Assembly (NCBI RefSeq): GCF_009882915.1
Contig: NZ_WTUW01000002.1
Location: forward strand, 744,309 to 808,308
Length of the DNA: 64,000 nucleotides
Origin: Sneathiella litorea
GTDB taxonomy: Bacteria > Pseudomonadota > Alphaproteobacteria > Sneathiellales > Sneathiellaceae
Direction: 5' to 3'
In this document: piece by piece, positions 25,658-34,364 of the stretch
Layout of the letters: each line of letters begins with the position of its first letter
Position numbering within the stretch: the first letter of the stretch is position 1
Translations under genes and position numbers: made by a program
The notes under the pieces: generated by a model
Databases searched by the model: none
The model's input: only the letters and a program-made list of their open reading frames with translations
Told to the model about the DNA's origin: nothing

Positions 25658-26917
25658 TTAGACGCGTTTCATCACGAGGCTGGCGTTGGTGCCGCCAAAC
25701 CCGAAGGAGTTGGACAGAACCGCATCCAGCTTTTTCTCCTGCGCGGTATTCGGCACAAGATTGATTTCCAGACCGTCAGACGGATCATTCAGATTGATCG
25801 TCGGCGGCAAGATACCCTCGTTCAGCGCGAGAATGGAGAAGACGGCTTCCACACCCCCCGCTGCACCCAGCAAATGGCCTATCGATGACTTGGTGGAGGA
25901 CATGGCGAGCGTGTTCGAGTTCGCACCGAACAATCGTTTCACCGCGCCGACCTCAATCTCGTCACCGAGCGGGGTTGATGTGCCATGGGCGTTGACATAG
26001 CCGATATCCTCAGGATTCAGGCCGGATTTCTTCAGCGCCATCTGCATGGACCGGAACCCGCCGCTACCATCGCTCGCCGGGGCGGTGATATGATGGGCAT
26101 CGCCAGAGAGACCATAACCAACTACCTCGGCATAAATCTTCGCGCCGCGTTTCTTGGCATGCTCATATTCTTCAAGAACAACAACACCCGCACCCTCGCC
26201 CATGACAAAGCCGTCGCGTCCCTTGTCATAGGGGCGAGAAGCCGTTTCCGGTGCATCATGGTAGGATTTTGAGAGCGCCTTGGCGGAAGCAAATCCCGCA
26301 ATTCCGAGACGACAGATCGCCCCTTCTGCGCCACCTGCGACCATCACGTCGGCGTCATCATCGGCAATCATCCGCGCCGCATCACCAATCGCATGGGCAC
26401 CGGTTGAACAGGCGGTCACGACCGCATGGTTCGGCCCCTTGTAGCCATGGCGGATGGATACCTGGCCGGAGACCAGGTTGATCAATGCGCCGGGAATAAA
26501 GAACGGGCCAATGCGCCGGGGTCCACGTTCATGCAGGGTGATGGCATTCGCCTCGATCGAGGGCAGGCCGCCAATGCCGGAACCGATAGTCACGCCGGTC
26601 CGATAGGCATCCTCATCGGTTGTTGGTTCCCACCCGGAATCCTTAATTGCCTCTTCGGCGGCGGCAATACCAAAGAGAATGAAAGAATCAACTTTACGCT
26701 GTTCCTTCGGCTCAAGAATATCGTCCGCTATAAAGGCATCCGGTGTTTCCGGATCGATTGGCACTTCGCAGCCATAACGAACCGGTAGATCCGTTGTATC
26801 GATCTTGGTGAGCATTCCTGCCCCGGATTCACCATTGATCAGCCGTTTCCATGTCGGCTGGACACCGTTTGCCAGAGGGGTCACAAGCCCCAAACCGGTT
26901 ACCACCACTCGTCGCAT
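25658..26917 (-). CDS. fabF: Beta-ketoacyl-ACP synthase II
   Basis: The 419-residue enzyme condenses malonyl-ACP with acyl-ACP during chain elongation. The catalytic triad is complete: C170 in VTACSTGAHA, H311 in NAHGTSTPLGD and H348 in SSIGHLLGAAG, with K343. The length is slightly above the family norm of about 413. It is the fourth gene of fabD-fabG-acpP-fabF. Confidence 0.97.
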   Translation of the reverse strand: MRRVVVTGLGLVTPLANGVQPTWKRLINGESGAGMLTKIDTTDLPVRYGCEVPIDPETPDAFIADDILEPKEQRKVDSFILFGIAAAEEAIKDSGWEPTTDEDAYRTGVTIGSGIGGLPSIEANAITLHERGPRRIGPFFIPGALINLVSGQVSIRHGYKGPNHAVVTACSTGAHAIGDAARMIADDDADVMVAGGAEGAICRLGIAGFASAKALSKSYHDAPETASRPYDKGRDGFVMGEGAGVVVLEEYEHAKKRGAKIYAEVVGYGLSGDAHHITAPASDGSGGFRSMQMALKKSGLNPEDIGYVNAHGTSTPLGDEIEVGAVKRLFGANSNTLAMSSTKSSIGHLLGAAGGVEAVFSILALNEGILPPTINLNDPSDGLEINLVPNTAQEKKLDAVLSNSFGFGGTNASLVMKRV

Positions 26918-26953
26918 GCGTCACCCAATGATTTGTTTCAGGAAAGGGGTTTC

Positions 26954-26970
26954 GGGGCACAAGGCCCCGC
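26954..26970 (-). promoter_or_regulatory. Hairpin between acpP and fabF
   Basis: A perfect 6-bp stem CGGGGC/GCCCCG with a 5-base loop lies in the short acpP-fabF space. No T run follows in the direction of transcription, so it is not a full terminator. Such a hairpin could protect the acpP message or partly reduce fabF expression. Confidence 0.45.
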
Positions 26971-26974
26971 CCGA

Positions 26975-27205
26975 TCAAGCAGCTTCGATATGCGTGATCG
27001 CGTCTTTCACTGTCAGAATTTTTTCGGCGGCGTCATCCGGAATCTCGATCCCGAATTCTTCTTCGAACGCCATCACAAGCTCAACTGTATCCAGGCTGTC
27101 TGCCCCCAGATCGTCAATGAAACTCGCTTCGTCTGTTACTTTGCCTTCATCTACTCCGAGATGCTCAACGACGATTTTTTTAACACGCCCTGCGATATCA
27201 CTCAT
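26975..27205 (-). CDS. acpP: Acyl carrier protein
   Basis: The 76-residue acidic protein carries growing acyl chains on a 4'-phosphopantetheine arm attached to S37 ([11 protein letters not shown]). AAGGA stands seven bases before the ATG. It lies between fabG and fabF as usual. The 180-base space upstream, toward fabG, may hold its own promoter, which is common because this protein is needed in large amounts. Confidence 0.98.
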   Translation of the reverse strand: MSDIAGRVKKIVVEHLGVDEGKVTDEASFIDDLGADSLDTVELVMAFEEEFGIEIPDDAAEKILTVKDAITHIEAA

Positions 27206-27386
27206 AGCTGTATCCTTAGATAATCCGACAGTTCAAAATTATATGTGCTCATTCCTTACCCCCAAGGTACTAAAAATTCAAGCACCATTGGCGGTCAATT
27301 TGGTGCGGCTTCCTAACATACTTTAAACATCTTGCAAAGGAAACCTCACCGCGATTTGATTTTAGAGGTGGAACAACCCGCCCCCA

Positions 27387-28124
27387 TCAAATCATAGCCA
27401 TGCCACCGTTTACATGTAGCGTCTGCCCGGTGACATAGCCTGCTTCATCAGAGGCGAGATAGATGACCGCCGCGGAAATGTCCTTCGGATCACCCAGTTT
27501 TCCAGCGGGAACCGCGCCGAGTAACGCCTCTTTCTGGGCATCAGGCAGCGCGTCGGTCATTGCCGTTGCGATAAAACCCGGTGCCACGCAATTTACCGTG
27601 ATCCCGCGTGTCGCGACTTCCTGCGCAAGGGATTTCGACATACCGATCATCCCCGCTTTTGAGGCCGCATAGTTCATCTGTCCCGGATTGCCGGTCACCC
27701 CGACAATAGAGGTAATGCCGATAATTCGCCCGAAGCGCCGCTTCATCATGCCGCGAAGCGCGTTGCGCGACAGCTTGAACGCCGCCTTGAGATTGACATC
27801 CATGACCAGATCCCAGTCCTCATCCTTCATCCGCATGGCGAGGCCATCACGGGTCAGCCCGGCATTATTGACCAGAATATCGACCTGACCCATCGCTTCC
27901 TCGGCTTGCTTGATCAGATTATCGACCGCCGCACCGTCGGACAGGTTGCAAGGCACCACATGAACGCGGTCCTTCAACTGCTCTGCCACCACCTTAAGGG
28001 CGTCTTCTCGCGTGCCGGAAAGGGCAACCGTCGCGCCCTGCTTATGCAGTTCCTGCGCAATCACCGCCCCCAGTCCGCCGGACGCACCGGTCACGAGAGC
28101 GCATTTTCCTGATAGGTCAAACAT
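27387..28124 (-). CDS. fabG: 3-oxoacyl-ACP reductase
   Basis: The 245-residue NADPH-dependent short-chain dehydrogenase reduces beta-ketoacyl-ACP. The cofactor loop is TGASGGLG (12-19), NNAG is at 86-89, and the catalytic residues are S139, Y152 and K156 (MNYAASKAG). It ends YVTGQTLHVNGGMAM, typical of FabG. It follows fabD by 23 bases. Confidence 0.97.
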   Translation of the reverse strand: MFDLSGKCALVTGASGGLGAVIAQELHKQGATVALSGTREDALKVVAEQLKDRVHVVPCNLSDGAAVDNLIKQAEEAMGQVDILVNNAGLTRDGLAMRMKDEDWDLVMDVNLKAAFKLSRNALRGMMKRRFGRIIGITSIVGVTGNPGQMNYAASKAGMIGMSKSLAQEVATRGITVNCVAPGFIATAMTDALPDAQKEALLGAVPAGKLGDPKDISAAVIYLASDEAGYVTGQTLHVNGGMAMI

Positions 28125-28147
28125 ATTAAATTTACTCCCGAATCCGT

Positions 28148-29101
28148 TTAGATTTTAGCCAGAAAGGCGTCGATATCAGCCGGTGTCCCGACAGCGGAAC
28201 CCGTCATCTCACGGTTAATCCGGCGAACCATGCCGGTCAGGATCTTACCGGCGCCCAGCTCAACAAGGTCAGTGACCCCCTGCTCCCCCATATAGAGCAC
28301 GCTTTCGCGCCAGCGGACCCGCCCCGTCACCTGCTCCACCAGAAGCTGGCGGATTTTGTCCGGATCGCTCACCTCGCTCGCCGTCACATTGGCAACCAGC
28401 GGTACGCGCGGCGGCACAATGACAACATCCTGCAGGCGCGCGGCCATCTCATCGGCGGCCGGCTGCATCAGCGGACAATGGAACGGCGCACTCACGGGGA
28501 GCAGCATCGCCTTCTTGGCGCCCTTCTCCTTCGCAATCTCGATGGCCACCTCGACGGCACCCTTATGACCGGAGAGAACCACCTGCCCGTCCGCATTATC
28601 ATTGGCGGCCGCAACGACCTCACCGGCCGCGGCCTTTTCACGCGCCTCGGCAACGACTTCCTCGACGGGCTCGATATTAAGACCCAGAAGCGCGGCCATC
28701 GCGCCGACACCAACCGGTACGGCCTGCTGCATGGCCAGGCCACGCGCTTTCAGAAGCCGCGCCGCATCAGAGAGGGTCAATGCGCCCGCCGCCGTCAGGG
28801 CCGAATACTCGCCCAGTGAATGCCCGGCGACATATTTGGCAGTCTTGGCGAAATCCATATTGCCGTCTTTTTCAAGGATGCGGACCACCGCCATGCTGAC
28901 CGCCATCAGGGCGGGCTGTGCATTCTCGGTCAGGGTCAGCTCCTCAATCGGGCCTTCAAACATCAGCTTGGTGAGATTCTGCGAGAGCGCCTCATCCACC
29001 TCTTCGAAGACTTCACGGGCGGCGGCATGGCTCTGCGCCAGCTCCTGCCCCATACCGACGGCCTGGCTGCCCTGGCCGGGAAAAATAAATGCACGTGTCA
29101 T
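28148..29101 (-). CDS. fabD: Malonyl-CoA:ACP transacylase
   Basis: The 317-residue enzyme loads malonate onto acyl carrier protein. The nucleophile is S95 in GHSLGEYSAL, the catalytic His is H208 in APFHCPLM, and the entry FPGQGSQAVGMG is intact. It is the first gene of the fab cluster and has a good promoter directly upstream, back-to-back with that of rpsF. Confidence 0.97.
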   Translation of the reverse strand: MTRAFIFPGQGSQAVGMGQELAQSHAAAREVFEEVDEALSQNLTKLMFEGPIEELTLTENAQPALMAVSMAVVRILEKDGNMDFAKTAKYVAGHSLGEYSALTAAGALTLSDAARLLKARGLAMQQAVPVGVGAMAALLGLNIEPVEEVVAEAREKAAAGEVVAAANDNADGQVVLSGHKGAVEVAIEIAKEKGAKKAMLLPVSAPFHCPLMQPAADEMAARLQDVVIVPPRVPLVANVTASEVSDPDKIRQLLVEQVTGRVRWRESVLYMGEQGVTDLVELGAGKILTGMVRRINREMTGSAVGTPADIDAFLAKI

Positions 29102-29139
29102 GGTTTTATGGGTCCAATTCTGATCAAGTTCCTGCCACA

Positions 29140-29167
29140 GTCATATTGCAGCAAAATTTCCTGTCAA
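29140..29167 (-). promoter_or_regulatory. fabD promoter
   Basis: On the minus strand a perfect TTGACA (29167-29162) and TATGAC (29145-29140) are spaced by 16 bp. The initiation point would lie about 30 bases before the fabD ATG. Confidence 0.65.
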
Positions 29168-29173
29168 GCCTAC

Positions 29174-29201
29174 TTGCATATAGTGCTAAATTCTGTATAG
29201 T
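29174..29201 (+). promoter_or_regulatory. rpsF operon promoter
   Basis: TTGCAT (29174-29179) and TATAGT (29196-29201) are spaced by 16 bp, giving a leader of about 90 bases before rpsF. Its -35 lies only six bases from the -35 of the divergent fabD promoter, so the two polymerases may compete. Confidence 0.65.
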
Positions 29202-29221
29202 CCGCGGCCTCAATACTCCTT

Positions 29222-29264
29222 GCCGACGGAGGTCGGCTAAGTCTGTTCGGTTACATGTTGTAAC
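29222..29264 (+). promoter_or_regulatory. Two hairpins in the rpsF leader
   Basis: Hairpin 1 is GCCGAC-GGAG-GTCGGC (29222-29237). Hairpin 2 is GTTAC-atgtt-GTAAC (29250-29264). Both lie in the untranslated leader upstream of the ribosome-binding site. Leaders of rpsF in many bacteria bind the S6:S18 complex for autoregulation, so this position is suggestive. I cannot confirm the specific bulged GGC/CCG motif. Confidence 0.4.
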
Positions 29265-29299
29265 TCCAGGCACTAAAGAGCCATAAGGAGCTTTAAAAT

Positions 29300-29734
29300 A
29301 TGCCTCTCTATGAGACAGTTATTATTGCGCGTCAGGACATCTCTACCCAGCAGGTGGAAACACTGACCGAAAATATGTCCAGCTTTATCACCGATGGTGG
29401 CGGAACAGTCGCCAAGGTCGAAAACTGGGGTCTTCGCAATCTTGCCTACAAAATCAAGAAAAACCGCAAAGGCCATTACGTCCTCCTCAATCTCGACACA
29501 CCTGTCGACGCCATGAAGGAAATGGAACGCAACCTGCTTCTGAATGAAGACGTGCTGCGCCACATGACCATCAGGGTGGAAGAGCTGGAAGAAGGCGATT
29601 CCGTCATGCTGCAGAGCCGTAGCGCCCGTCCGGAACGCCGCCGCGATTCTGACGATGATGACGATACCGCGAAATCCGCGAAATCCTCTGATGAGGACAA
29701 ATCCGACGAAAAAACTGACGAAGGGGAAGAATAA
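29300..29734 (+). CDS. rpsF: 30S ribosomal protein S6
   Basis: The protein has 144 residues. The S6 fold occupies about 1-100 ([55 protein letters not shown]). The C-terminus is a disordered acidic tail rich in Asp, Glu, Ser and Lys, as in many alphaproteobacterial S6 proteins. S6 binds S18 on the platform of the small subunit. AAGGAG lies nine bases before the ATG. It overlaps rpsR by one base (TAATG). Confidence 0.97.
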   Translation: MPLYETVIIARQDISTQQVETLTENMSSFITDGGGTVAKVENWGLRNLAYKIKKNRKGHYVLLNLDTPVDAMKEMERNLLLNEDVLRHMTIRVEELEEGDSVMLQSRSARPERRRDSDDDDDTAKSAKSSDEDKSDEKTDEGEE

Positions 29735-29970
29735 TGGCTGACGCACAACGCCGCCCGTTTTTCCGCCGCCGCAAGACCTGCCCGTTTACAGGGGACGGCG
29801 CGCCGAAGATTGACTATAAAGACGTCAAGCTTTTACAGCGCTACGTTTCGGAACGCGGGAAAATCATGCCGAGCCGGATCACTGCCGTTTCCGCCAAAAA
29901 ACAACGCGAACTGGCCACGGCCATCAAGCGGGCAAGAAATCTTGCACTTCTGCCGTTTCTGGTAAAATAG
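29734..29970 (+). CDS. rpsR: 30S ribosomal protein S18
   Basis: The 78-residue basic protein contains the family core [40 protein letters not shown] and [19 protein letters not shown]. It forms a heterodimer with S6. Start and stop overlap with rpsF imply coupled translation. Confidence 0.98.
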   Translation: MADAQRRPFFRRRKTCPFTGDGAPKIDYKDVKLLQRYVSERGKIMPSRITAVSAKKQRELATAIKRARNLALLPFLVK

Positions 29971-30016
29971 AAAGCCGGGGGCGACGCGTTTTTGTCGGCC
30001 CTGGATTATATCGACA

Positions 30017-30970
30017 ATGGTTAAGGAACTGGTAGTTGCCGCAGCGCTCGGTGTTTTAAACACGGCGCTTGTCATGCTTTCCATAGCGGGAAATGCAGGT
30101 GGCACCTCTTTTGGAACGGCGCTCCAGACCCTGATCTTTTGGATATTGTCACTTGTCCCGCTATTTGTGTCCGGGCTGGGATTTGGGTTAAGAAGTGCCC
30201 TGATCTCTATCCTGACCAGCGTACTGGTCGCAGCAATTGCGATCAATTCGAGCTTCGCTCTGGCCTACGCAGTGATTTCCGGTGTTCCGGTTATCCTGCT
30301 GGTGCGTCAGGCGCTGCTATGGCGGGAGAATGACGGCGTAAGATACTGGTATCCGACCGACTACCTGCTAATGTGGTGGGCGGGTGTCTGCATCGGACTG
30401 ACGTTGCTGGCCATGGGTCTGCTGAGTTGGGACGATGCAATGCGGCAGGGTCTGATCGACGGATTCGACCAGATGCTGACGCAGGTTACGGAAATGCAGG
30501 GTGTCGCTCCGGCGCTGACCGGCGCGGAATTTGTGGCTCTGTTGCCGCAGTTTCTGGGCCCAATGTGGGGAGTGTTTGTTCTGTTGAGCGGCTGTCTGGC
30601 ACAAGGGCTGGTGGTCCGCTTTAACAAGAATATCCGGCCGACACCGGAATTGACGAAGATGGCGCTGCCAAAATGGCTGGCGCTGGCCTTCATCGGAGCG
30701 ACGGTGCTCAACATCCTGTTGGATGTGACCGTCCCTCTACTGGGGGCGTTTGTGATCACGCTGGAGATACTGTTCTTCCTGCAGGGAATGGCGGTCATCC
30801 ATGTGGTGTCGCATAGATGGAACGGCCGCTCGTTTATTCTGGGCGCAATCTATGTGGCGACGGTTATGATGTTATGGCTGGCCCTTTTAATCGCGATATT
30901 GGGGCTGATGGAAAATTGGGTTGGGTTCAGGCGCCGCTTTGCCGTACCCCCCCGCCAGGAGGAAGACTGA
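30017..30970 (+). CDS. DUF2232/YybS-type membrane protein
   Basis: The 317-residue protein has about eight hydrophobic segments, including about 5-30, 38-60, 65-90, 110-135, 175-200, 215-235, 240-265 and 275-300. It sits between rpsR and rplI, where DUF2232 proteins are found in alphaproteobacteria, and its stop overlaps the rplI start (ATGA). Function unknown. I see no ribosome-binding site before the ATG. The family resembles small-molecule membrane transporters only in outline. Confidence 0.8.
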   Translation: MVKELVVAAALGVLNTALVMLSIAGNAGGTSFGTALQTLIFWILSLVPLFVSGLGFGLRSALISILTSVLVAAIAINSSFALAYAVISGVPVILLVRQALLWRENDGVRYWYPTDYLLMWWAGVCIGLTLLAMGLLSWDDAMRQGLIDGFDQMLTQVTEMQGVAPALTGAEFVALLPQFLGPMWGVFVLLSGCLAQGLVVRFNKNIRPTPELTKMALPKWLALAFIGATVLNILLDVTVPLLGAFVITLEILFFLQGMAVIHVVSHRWNGRSFILGAIYVATVMMLWLALLIAILGLMENWVGFRRRFAVPPRQEED

Positions 30971-31581
30971 TGGAAGTAGTATTACTGGAAAGAGTTGAGA
31001 AGCTCGGTCAAATGGGTGACGTCGTTTCGGTCAAGAACGGCTACGCCCGCAATTACCTGTTACCGCAAAAGAAGGCGCTCCGGGCAAACAAGGAAAATCT
31101 CTCGATTTTCGAAGCCCAGCGGGCCCAGCTTGAAGCGGACAACCTGAAACGCCGCGAAGAAGCGGAAAAAGTGGGCGAGAAGCTCAACGGCGAGGCTGTT
31201 GTCCTCATCCGTGCCGCTTCTGAATCCCAGCAGCTATACGGCTCTGTCAGCACCCAGGATATCGCCAAGGCGATTACCGAGGCTGGCTTTACCGTGAACC
31301 GCAAGCAGGTCGAGCTGGACAAGGTCCTGAAAACCCTTGGCCTGCATGACATCCGCGTGCGCCTGCACCCGGAAGTCGTCGTTTCCGTCACGGTCAACAT
31401 TGCCCGCTCTAACGAAGAAGCGGAAATCCAGGCCCGCGGCGAATCTGTTGAGGAAGTTGCCGAAGCCAAGCTCAATGATCGCGATGAAGCGGTTGTCAAT
31501 GTCTTCGAATCAACTGCCGAAGTGGATGTCGACGAACTTGAGCAGGTTGCCACCGGTGAAGAAACAAAAGACGACGCGTAA
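30970..31581 (+). CDS. rplI: 50S ribosomal protein L9
   Basis: The protein has 203 residues from the ATG that overlaps the previous stop; the frame upstream of this is not L9. The N-terminal domain ([37 protein letters not shown]), the long connecting helix and the C-terminal domain (to about 150) are intact. A C-terminal acidic extension of about 50 residues follows. L9 is an elongated protein near the L1 stalk that helps hold the reading frame. A terminator follows. Confidence 0.96.
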   Translation: MEVVLLERVEKLGQMGDVVSVKNGYARNYLLPQKKALRANKENLSIFEAQRAQLEADNLKRREEAEKVGEKLNGEAVVLIRAASESQQLYGSVSTQDIAKAITEAGFTVNRKQVELDKVLKTLGLHDIRVRLHPEVVVSVTVNIARSNEEAEIQARGESVEEVAEAKLNDRDEAVVNVFESTAEVDVDELEQVATGEETKDDA

Positions 31582-31603
31582 CCCGCCTCTTCTTTTCGAT
31601 ATG

Positions 31604-31635
31604 AAAAACGGTGCCTTTTGCGGCGCCGTTTTTTT
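31604..31635 (+). terminator. Intrinsic terminator after rplI
   Basis: The stem AACGGTGCC/GGCGCCGTT (one G-T pair) has a 6-base loop, A residues before it and a run of at least seven T after it. It ends the rpsF-rpsR-DUF2232-rplI operon and separates it from dnaB. Confidence 0.88.
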
Positions 31636-31675
31636 ATCCCCAGAGTTCACAGGCTGTGGATAATCGTTATCCACA
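31634..31675. promoter_or_regulatory. DnaA-box cluster upstream of dnaB
   Basis: Two perfect DnaA boxes face each other, TGTGGATAA (31655-31663) and TTATCCACA (31667-31675), forming a 21-bp palindrome with a 3-bp centre. A near-match TTATCCCCA lies at 31634-31642. They sit 76 bases or more before the dnaB start, so DnaA probably controls expression of the replicative helicase. No AT-rich unwinding region or larger box array is visible, so this is not obviously an origin. Confidence 0.75.
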
Positions 31676-31715
31676 GAAATTCAGACGCTCTTTTTAGCCC
31701 ATTCTCAGAATCCAC

Positions 31716-31745
31716 GTGAATAGCAGTCGAAGGCTGTGCTAGTAT
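31716..31745 (+). promoter_or_regulatory. dnaB promoter with extended -10
   Basis: TGCTAGTAT places an extended -10 at 31737-31745 (hexamer TAGTAT, 31740-31745). GTGAAT/TGAATA stands near the -35 position (31716-31722). Transcription would start at about 31752, the A of the dnaB ATG. Confidence 0.5.
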
Positions 31746-31751
31746 TCTTCC

Positions 31752-33230
31752 ATGGAAACCGTATCGCTTAACGAAGACCTCATCGACAAGGAAAAATCCG
31801 AGCCCGCTTTTCGCACGGCGCCGCATAATATTGACGCGGAGCAGGATCTACTCGGCGCGATTCTTGTTAACAATGAGGCGGCCTCGAAGGTCACGGGCTT
31901 CCTGAAGGCGGAACATTTCGCCGAAGAGGTGCATCGGCGTATTTACGATGCCGCGACGTTGCTGATCGAGCGCGGCGAAATCGCCGATCCGGTGACGCTC
32001 AAATCCTATTTCGACCGCGACGAGGCCCTCGCCGACATTGGCGGCTCGCAATATCTGGCGCGGCTGGCCGCCTCCGCCACCACCATTATCAATGCCGATA
32101 ATTACGGCCGCCTGATCTATGACCTTGCAATGCGGCGGGAACTTATCCAGCTGGGTGAGGAAATCGTCAACACGGCCTATGATTCGGATCTGGAGGAAAC
32201 CTCCCAGTCGCAGATCGAGAATGCGGAGCAGAAACTTTTCGCCCTCGCCGAGAACGGGGCCCATGAAGGGGCGCTGATGCCGGTCCGCTTTGCCGTGGAC
32301 GAGGCGTTGAAATCCATCGAGGAAGCCTTCCAGCGTGATGGCAACCTTGTCGGGGTGACAACGGGCCTGAAGGACATGGATGGAAAACTTGGCGGTCTTC
32401 ATAAATCCGACCTTCTGATCCTCGCCGGACGGCCCTCCATGGGGAAAACCTCCCTTGCCACCAATATCGCCTATAACGCGGCCAAGGCCCATCATGCGAG
32501 CGGCGGCAAGGAGGGCGCAGTTGTCGGTTTCTTCTCCCTTGAAATGTCTGCCGAACAGCTCGTCGGGCGTGTTCTTGCTGAGGCCACCGAGATCAGCTCC
32601 GAAAAGCTCCGTCGCGGGGATCTGACCGATGACGAATTTGCCAACAAGTTGGTGCCGGAAACGGCGCGGCTTTCAGAACTCCCGCTCTATATCGACGATA
32701 CGCCCGCGCTCTCCATTGCCGGGCTGCGGACCCGTGCCCGTCGCTTGAAACGCAGCCACGGTCTTGGTCTGGTCGTGGTTGACTATCTGCAGCTGATGAA
32801 AGGCTCCGGTCGACGCTCGGATAACCGGGTTCAGGAAATCTCTGAGGTAACGCAGGGCCTGAAGGCCATCGCCAAGGAACTCGATATCCCGGTCATCGCC
32901 CTCTCCCAGCTCAGCCGCCAGGTTGAGAACCGGGACGACAAGCGTCCGCAGCTTTCGGATTTGCGCGAGTCCGGCTCGATCGAGCAGGACGCCGACGTGG
33001 TCATGTTCGTTTACCGTGAAGGCTATTACGAGGAACGCAAGGAGCCCGGCGAAGGTACGCCTGAACATGCGGAATGGCAGGAGCGTATGTCGCGCCTTCA
33101 TAACCTCGCCGAGGTCGTCATTGGCAAGCAGCGGCATGGCCCGATTGGCATTATCAAGTTGCACTTCAAACCCGAATTCACCCGCTTTGGCGACTATGTC
33201 TCCGACGAGTATCTACCGGATCATCATTAA
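31752..33230 (+). CDS. dnaB: Replicative DNA helicase DnaB
   Basis: The 492-residue hexameric helicase unwinds DNA ahead of the replication fork. An N-terminal primase-interacting domain (about 22-125, NIDAEQDLLGAILVN) is followed by the RecA-like domain. Walker A is GRPSMGKT (226-233), and the core continues with VVDYLQLM, PVIALSQLSRQVE and DLRESGSIEQDADVVMFVYRE. There is no intein. No Shine-Dalgarno sequence precedes the ATG and the promoter -10 ends six bases before it, which suggests a leaderless message. Confidence 0.97.
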   Translation: METVSLNEDLIDKEKSEPAFRTAPHNIDAEQDLLGAILVNNEAASKVTGFLKAEHFAEEVHRRIYDAATLLIERGEIADPVTLKSYFDRDEALADIGGSQYLARLAASATTIINADNYGRLIYDLAMRRELIQLGEEIVNTAYDSDLEETSQSQIENAEQKLFALAENGAHEGALMPVRFAVDEALKSIEEAFQRDGNLVGVTTGLKDMDGKLGGLHKSDLLILAGRPSMGKTSLATNIAYNAAKAHHASGGKEGAVVGFFSLEMSAEQLVGRVLAEATEISSEKLRRGDLTDDEFANKLVPETARLSELPLYIDDTPALSIAGLRTRARRLKRSHGLGLVVVDYLQLMKGSGRRSDNRVQEISEVTQGLKAIAKELDIPVIALSQLSRQVENRDDKRPQLSDLRESGSIEQDADVVMFVYREGYYEERKEPGEGTPEHAEWQERMSRLHNLAEVVIGKQRHGPIGIIKLHFKPEFTRFGDYVSDEYLPDHH

Positions 33231-33247
33231 GTAGGAGCGGAGCAGGC

Positions 33248-34360
33248 ATGGAGCGGAAACTTGCCGGGGCGCATCTGACGATTAATCTCGGTGCACTCAA
33301 GAAGAATTACGGACTGCTGCGGGACAAGGCCGCGCCGGCGGAATGCGCCGCCTCGGTCAAGGCGAACGCCTATGGCCTCGGGATTGAGCGGGTCGGCCCG
33401 GCGCTCTATGCCGCCGGTTGCCGCCGGTTCTTCGTCGCCCTGCCCGGTGAAGGTATTACGCTGCGTGAGTTATTGCCGGACGCCAAGATCCATATTCTTG
33501 CCGGCCTCCTTCCCGATACGGAAGAAACCTATCTTGAGCATCGGCTCGATCCTGTCCTCAACTCCCTGCATGATATCCGCCAGTGGGCGGCGTTCGCGAA
33601 AAACCGTGGCCCGCTCCATGCGCTCTTGCATCTGGATACGGGAATGACCCGGCTCGGCCTGCTGGAGAGTGAAATCAGGGAACTTGCCGCCACCCCCGAG
33701 CTTCTGGATCATCTCGAGATCGACTTTGTGATGAGCCATCTCTCCTGCGGTGACGTCCCCTCTGATCCGATGAATCGGGAGCAACTGGAGAGACTTCAGT
33801 TTTTCCGCAGTATCCTGCCGCAGAAATTACAGGACACGCCGGTCTCCTTCGCCAATTCCGCCGGGATATTCCTCGGGCCCGATTATCATTTCGACATGGT
33901 CCGGCCGGGGATTGCGCTGTTTGGTGGCAACCCCCAGGCGGACGCGCCCAATCCGATGCAGGAGGTGGTGCAGTTACGCGGACGAATCCTGCAGGTTCAG
34001 GACGTTGACAGCGAATTTCCCGTTGGCTATGGTGCGACATTCCGCACGGAGGGGTCGAGCCGGATAGCCACCGTTTCGGTGGGCTACGCCGATGGCTATT
34101 TTCGCGTCCTTGGGAATAAGGCTGAATGTGCGATCAAGAGTATCAAGGTTCCAGTAGTAGGGCGCGTTTCCATGGATATAATTACCATTGATGTCAGCAA
34201 GATCCCCGAGGAGGGCTGCATGCCTGGTGCCTTTGTCGACCTGATCGGCGGCGCCGTACCCCTGGATGAAGTTGCGGCCCACGCGGAGACGATTCCTTAC
34301 GAAATTCTCACCTCGCTCGGCAGCCGATACTACCGCGAGTATCTGGAAGACGCGGGCTGA
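33248..34360 (+). CDS. alr: Alanine racemase
   Basis: The 370-residue PLP enzyme makes D-alanine for peptidoglycan. The PLP lysine is K38 in ASVKANAYGLG, and the catalytic tyrosine is in VGYGATFR (about 259). The beta-barrel C-terminal domain contains VGRVSMDIITIDVS. It follows dnaB by 17 bases with AGGAGCGGAG upstream of the ATG, the usual dnaB-alr order. Confidence 0.95.
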   Translation: MERKLAGAHLTINLGALKKNYGLLRDKAAPAECAASVKANAYGLGIERVGPALYAAGCRRFFVALPGEGITLRELLPDAKIHILAGLLPDTEETYLEHRLDPVLNSLHDIRQWAAFAKNRGPLHALLHLDTGMTRLGLLESEIRELAATPELLDHLEIDFVMSHLSCGDVPSDPMNREQLERLQFFRSILPQKLQDTPVSFANSAGIFLGPDYHFDMVRPGIALFGGNPQADAPNPMQEVVQLRGRILQVQDVDSEFPVGYGATFRTEGSSRIATVSVGYADGYFRVLGNKAECAIKSIKVPVVGRVSMDIITIDVSKIPEEGCMPGAFVDLIGGAVPLDEVAAHAETIPYEILTSLGSRYYREYLEDAG

Positions 34361-34364
34361 GGAC

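Noticed and set aside
31604-31760. Chromosomal origin of replication before dnaB
   Set aside because: Only two perfect boxes and one near-match, no AT-rich unwinding element and no typical origin neighbours such as dnaA, hemE or parAB.
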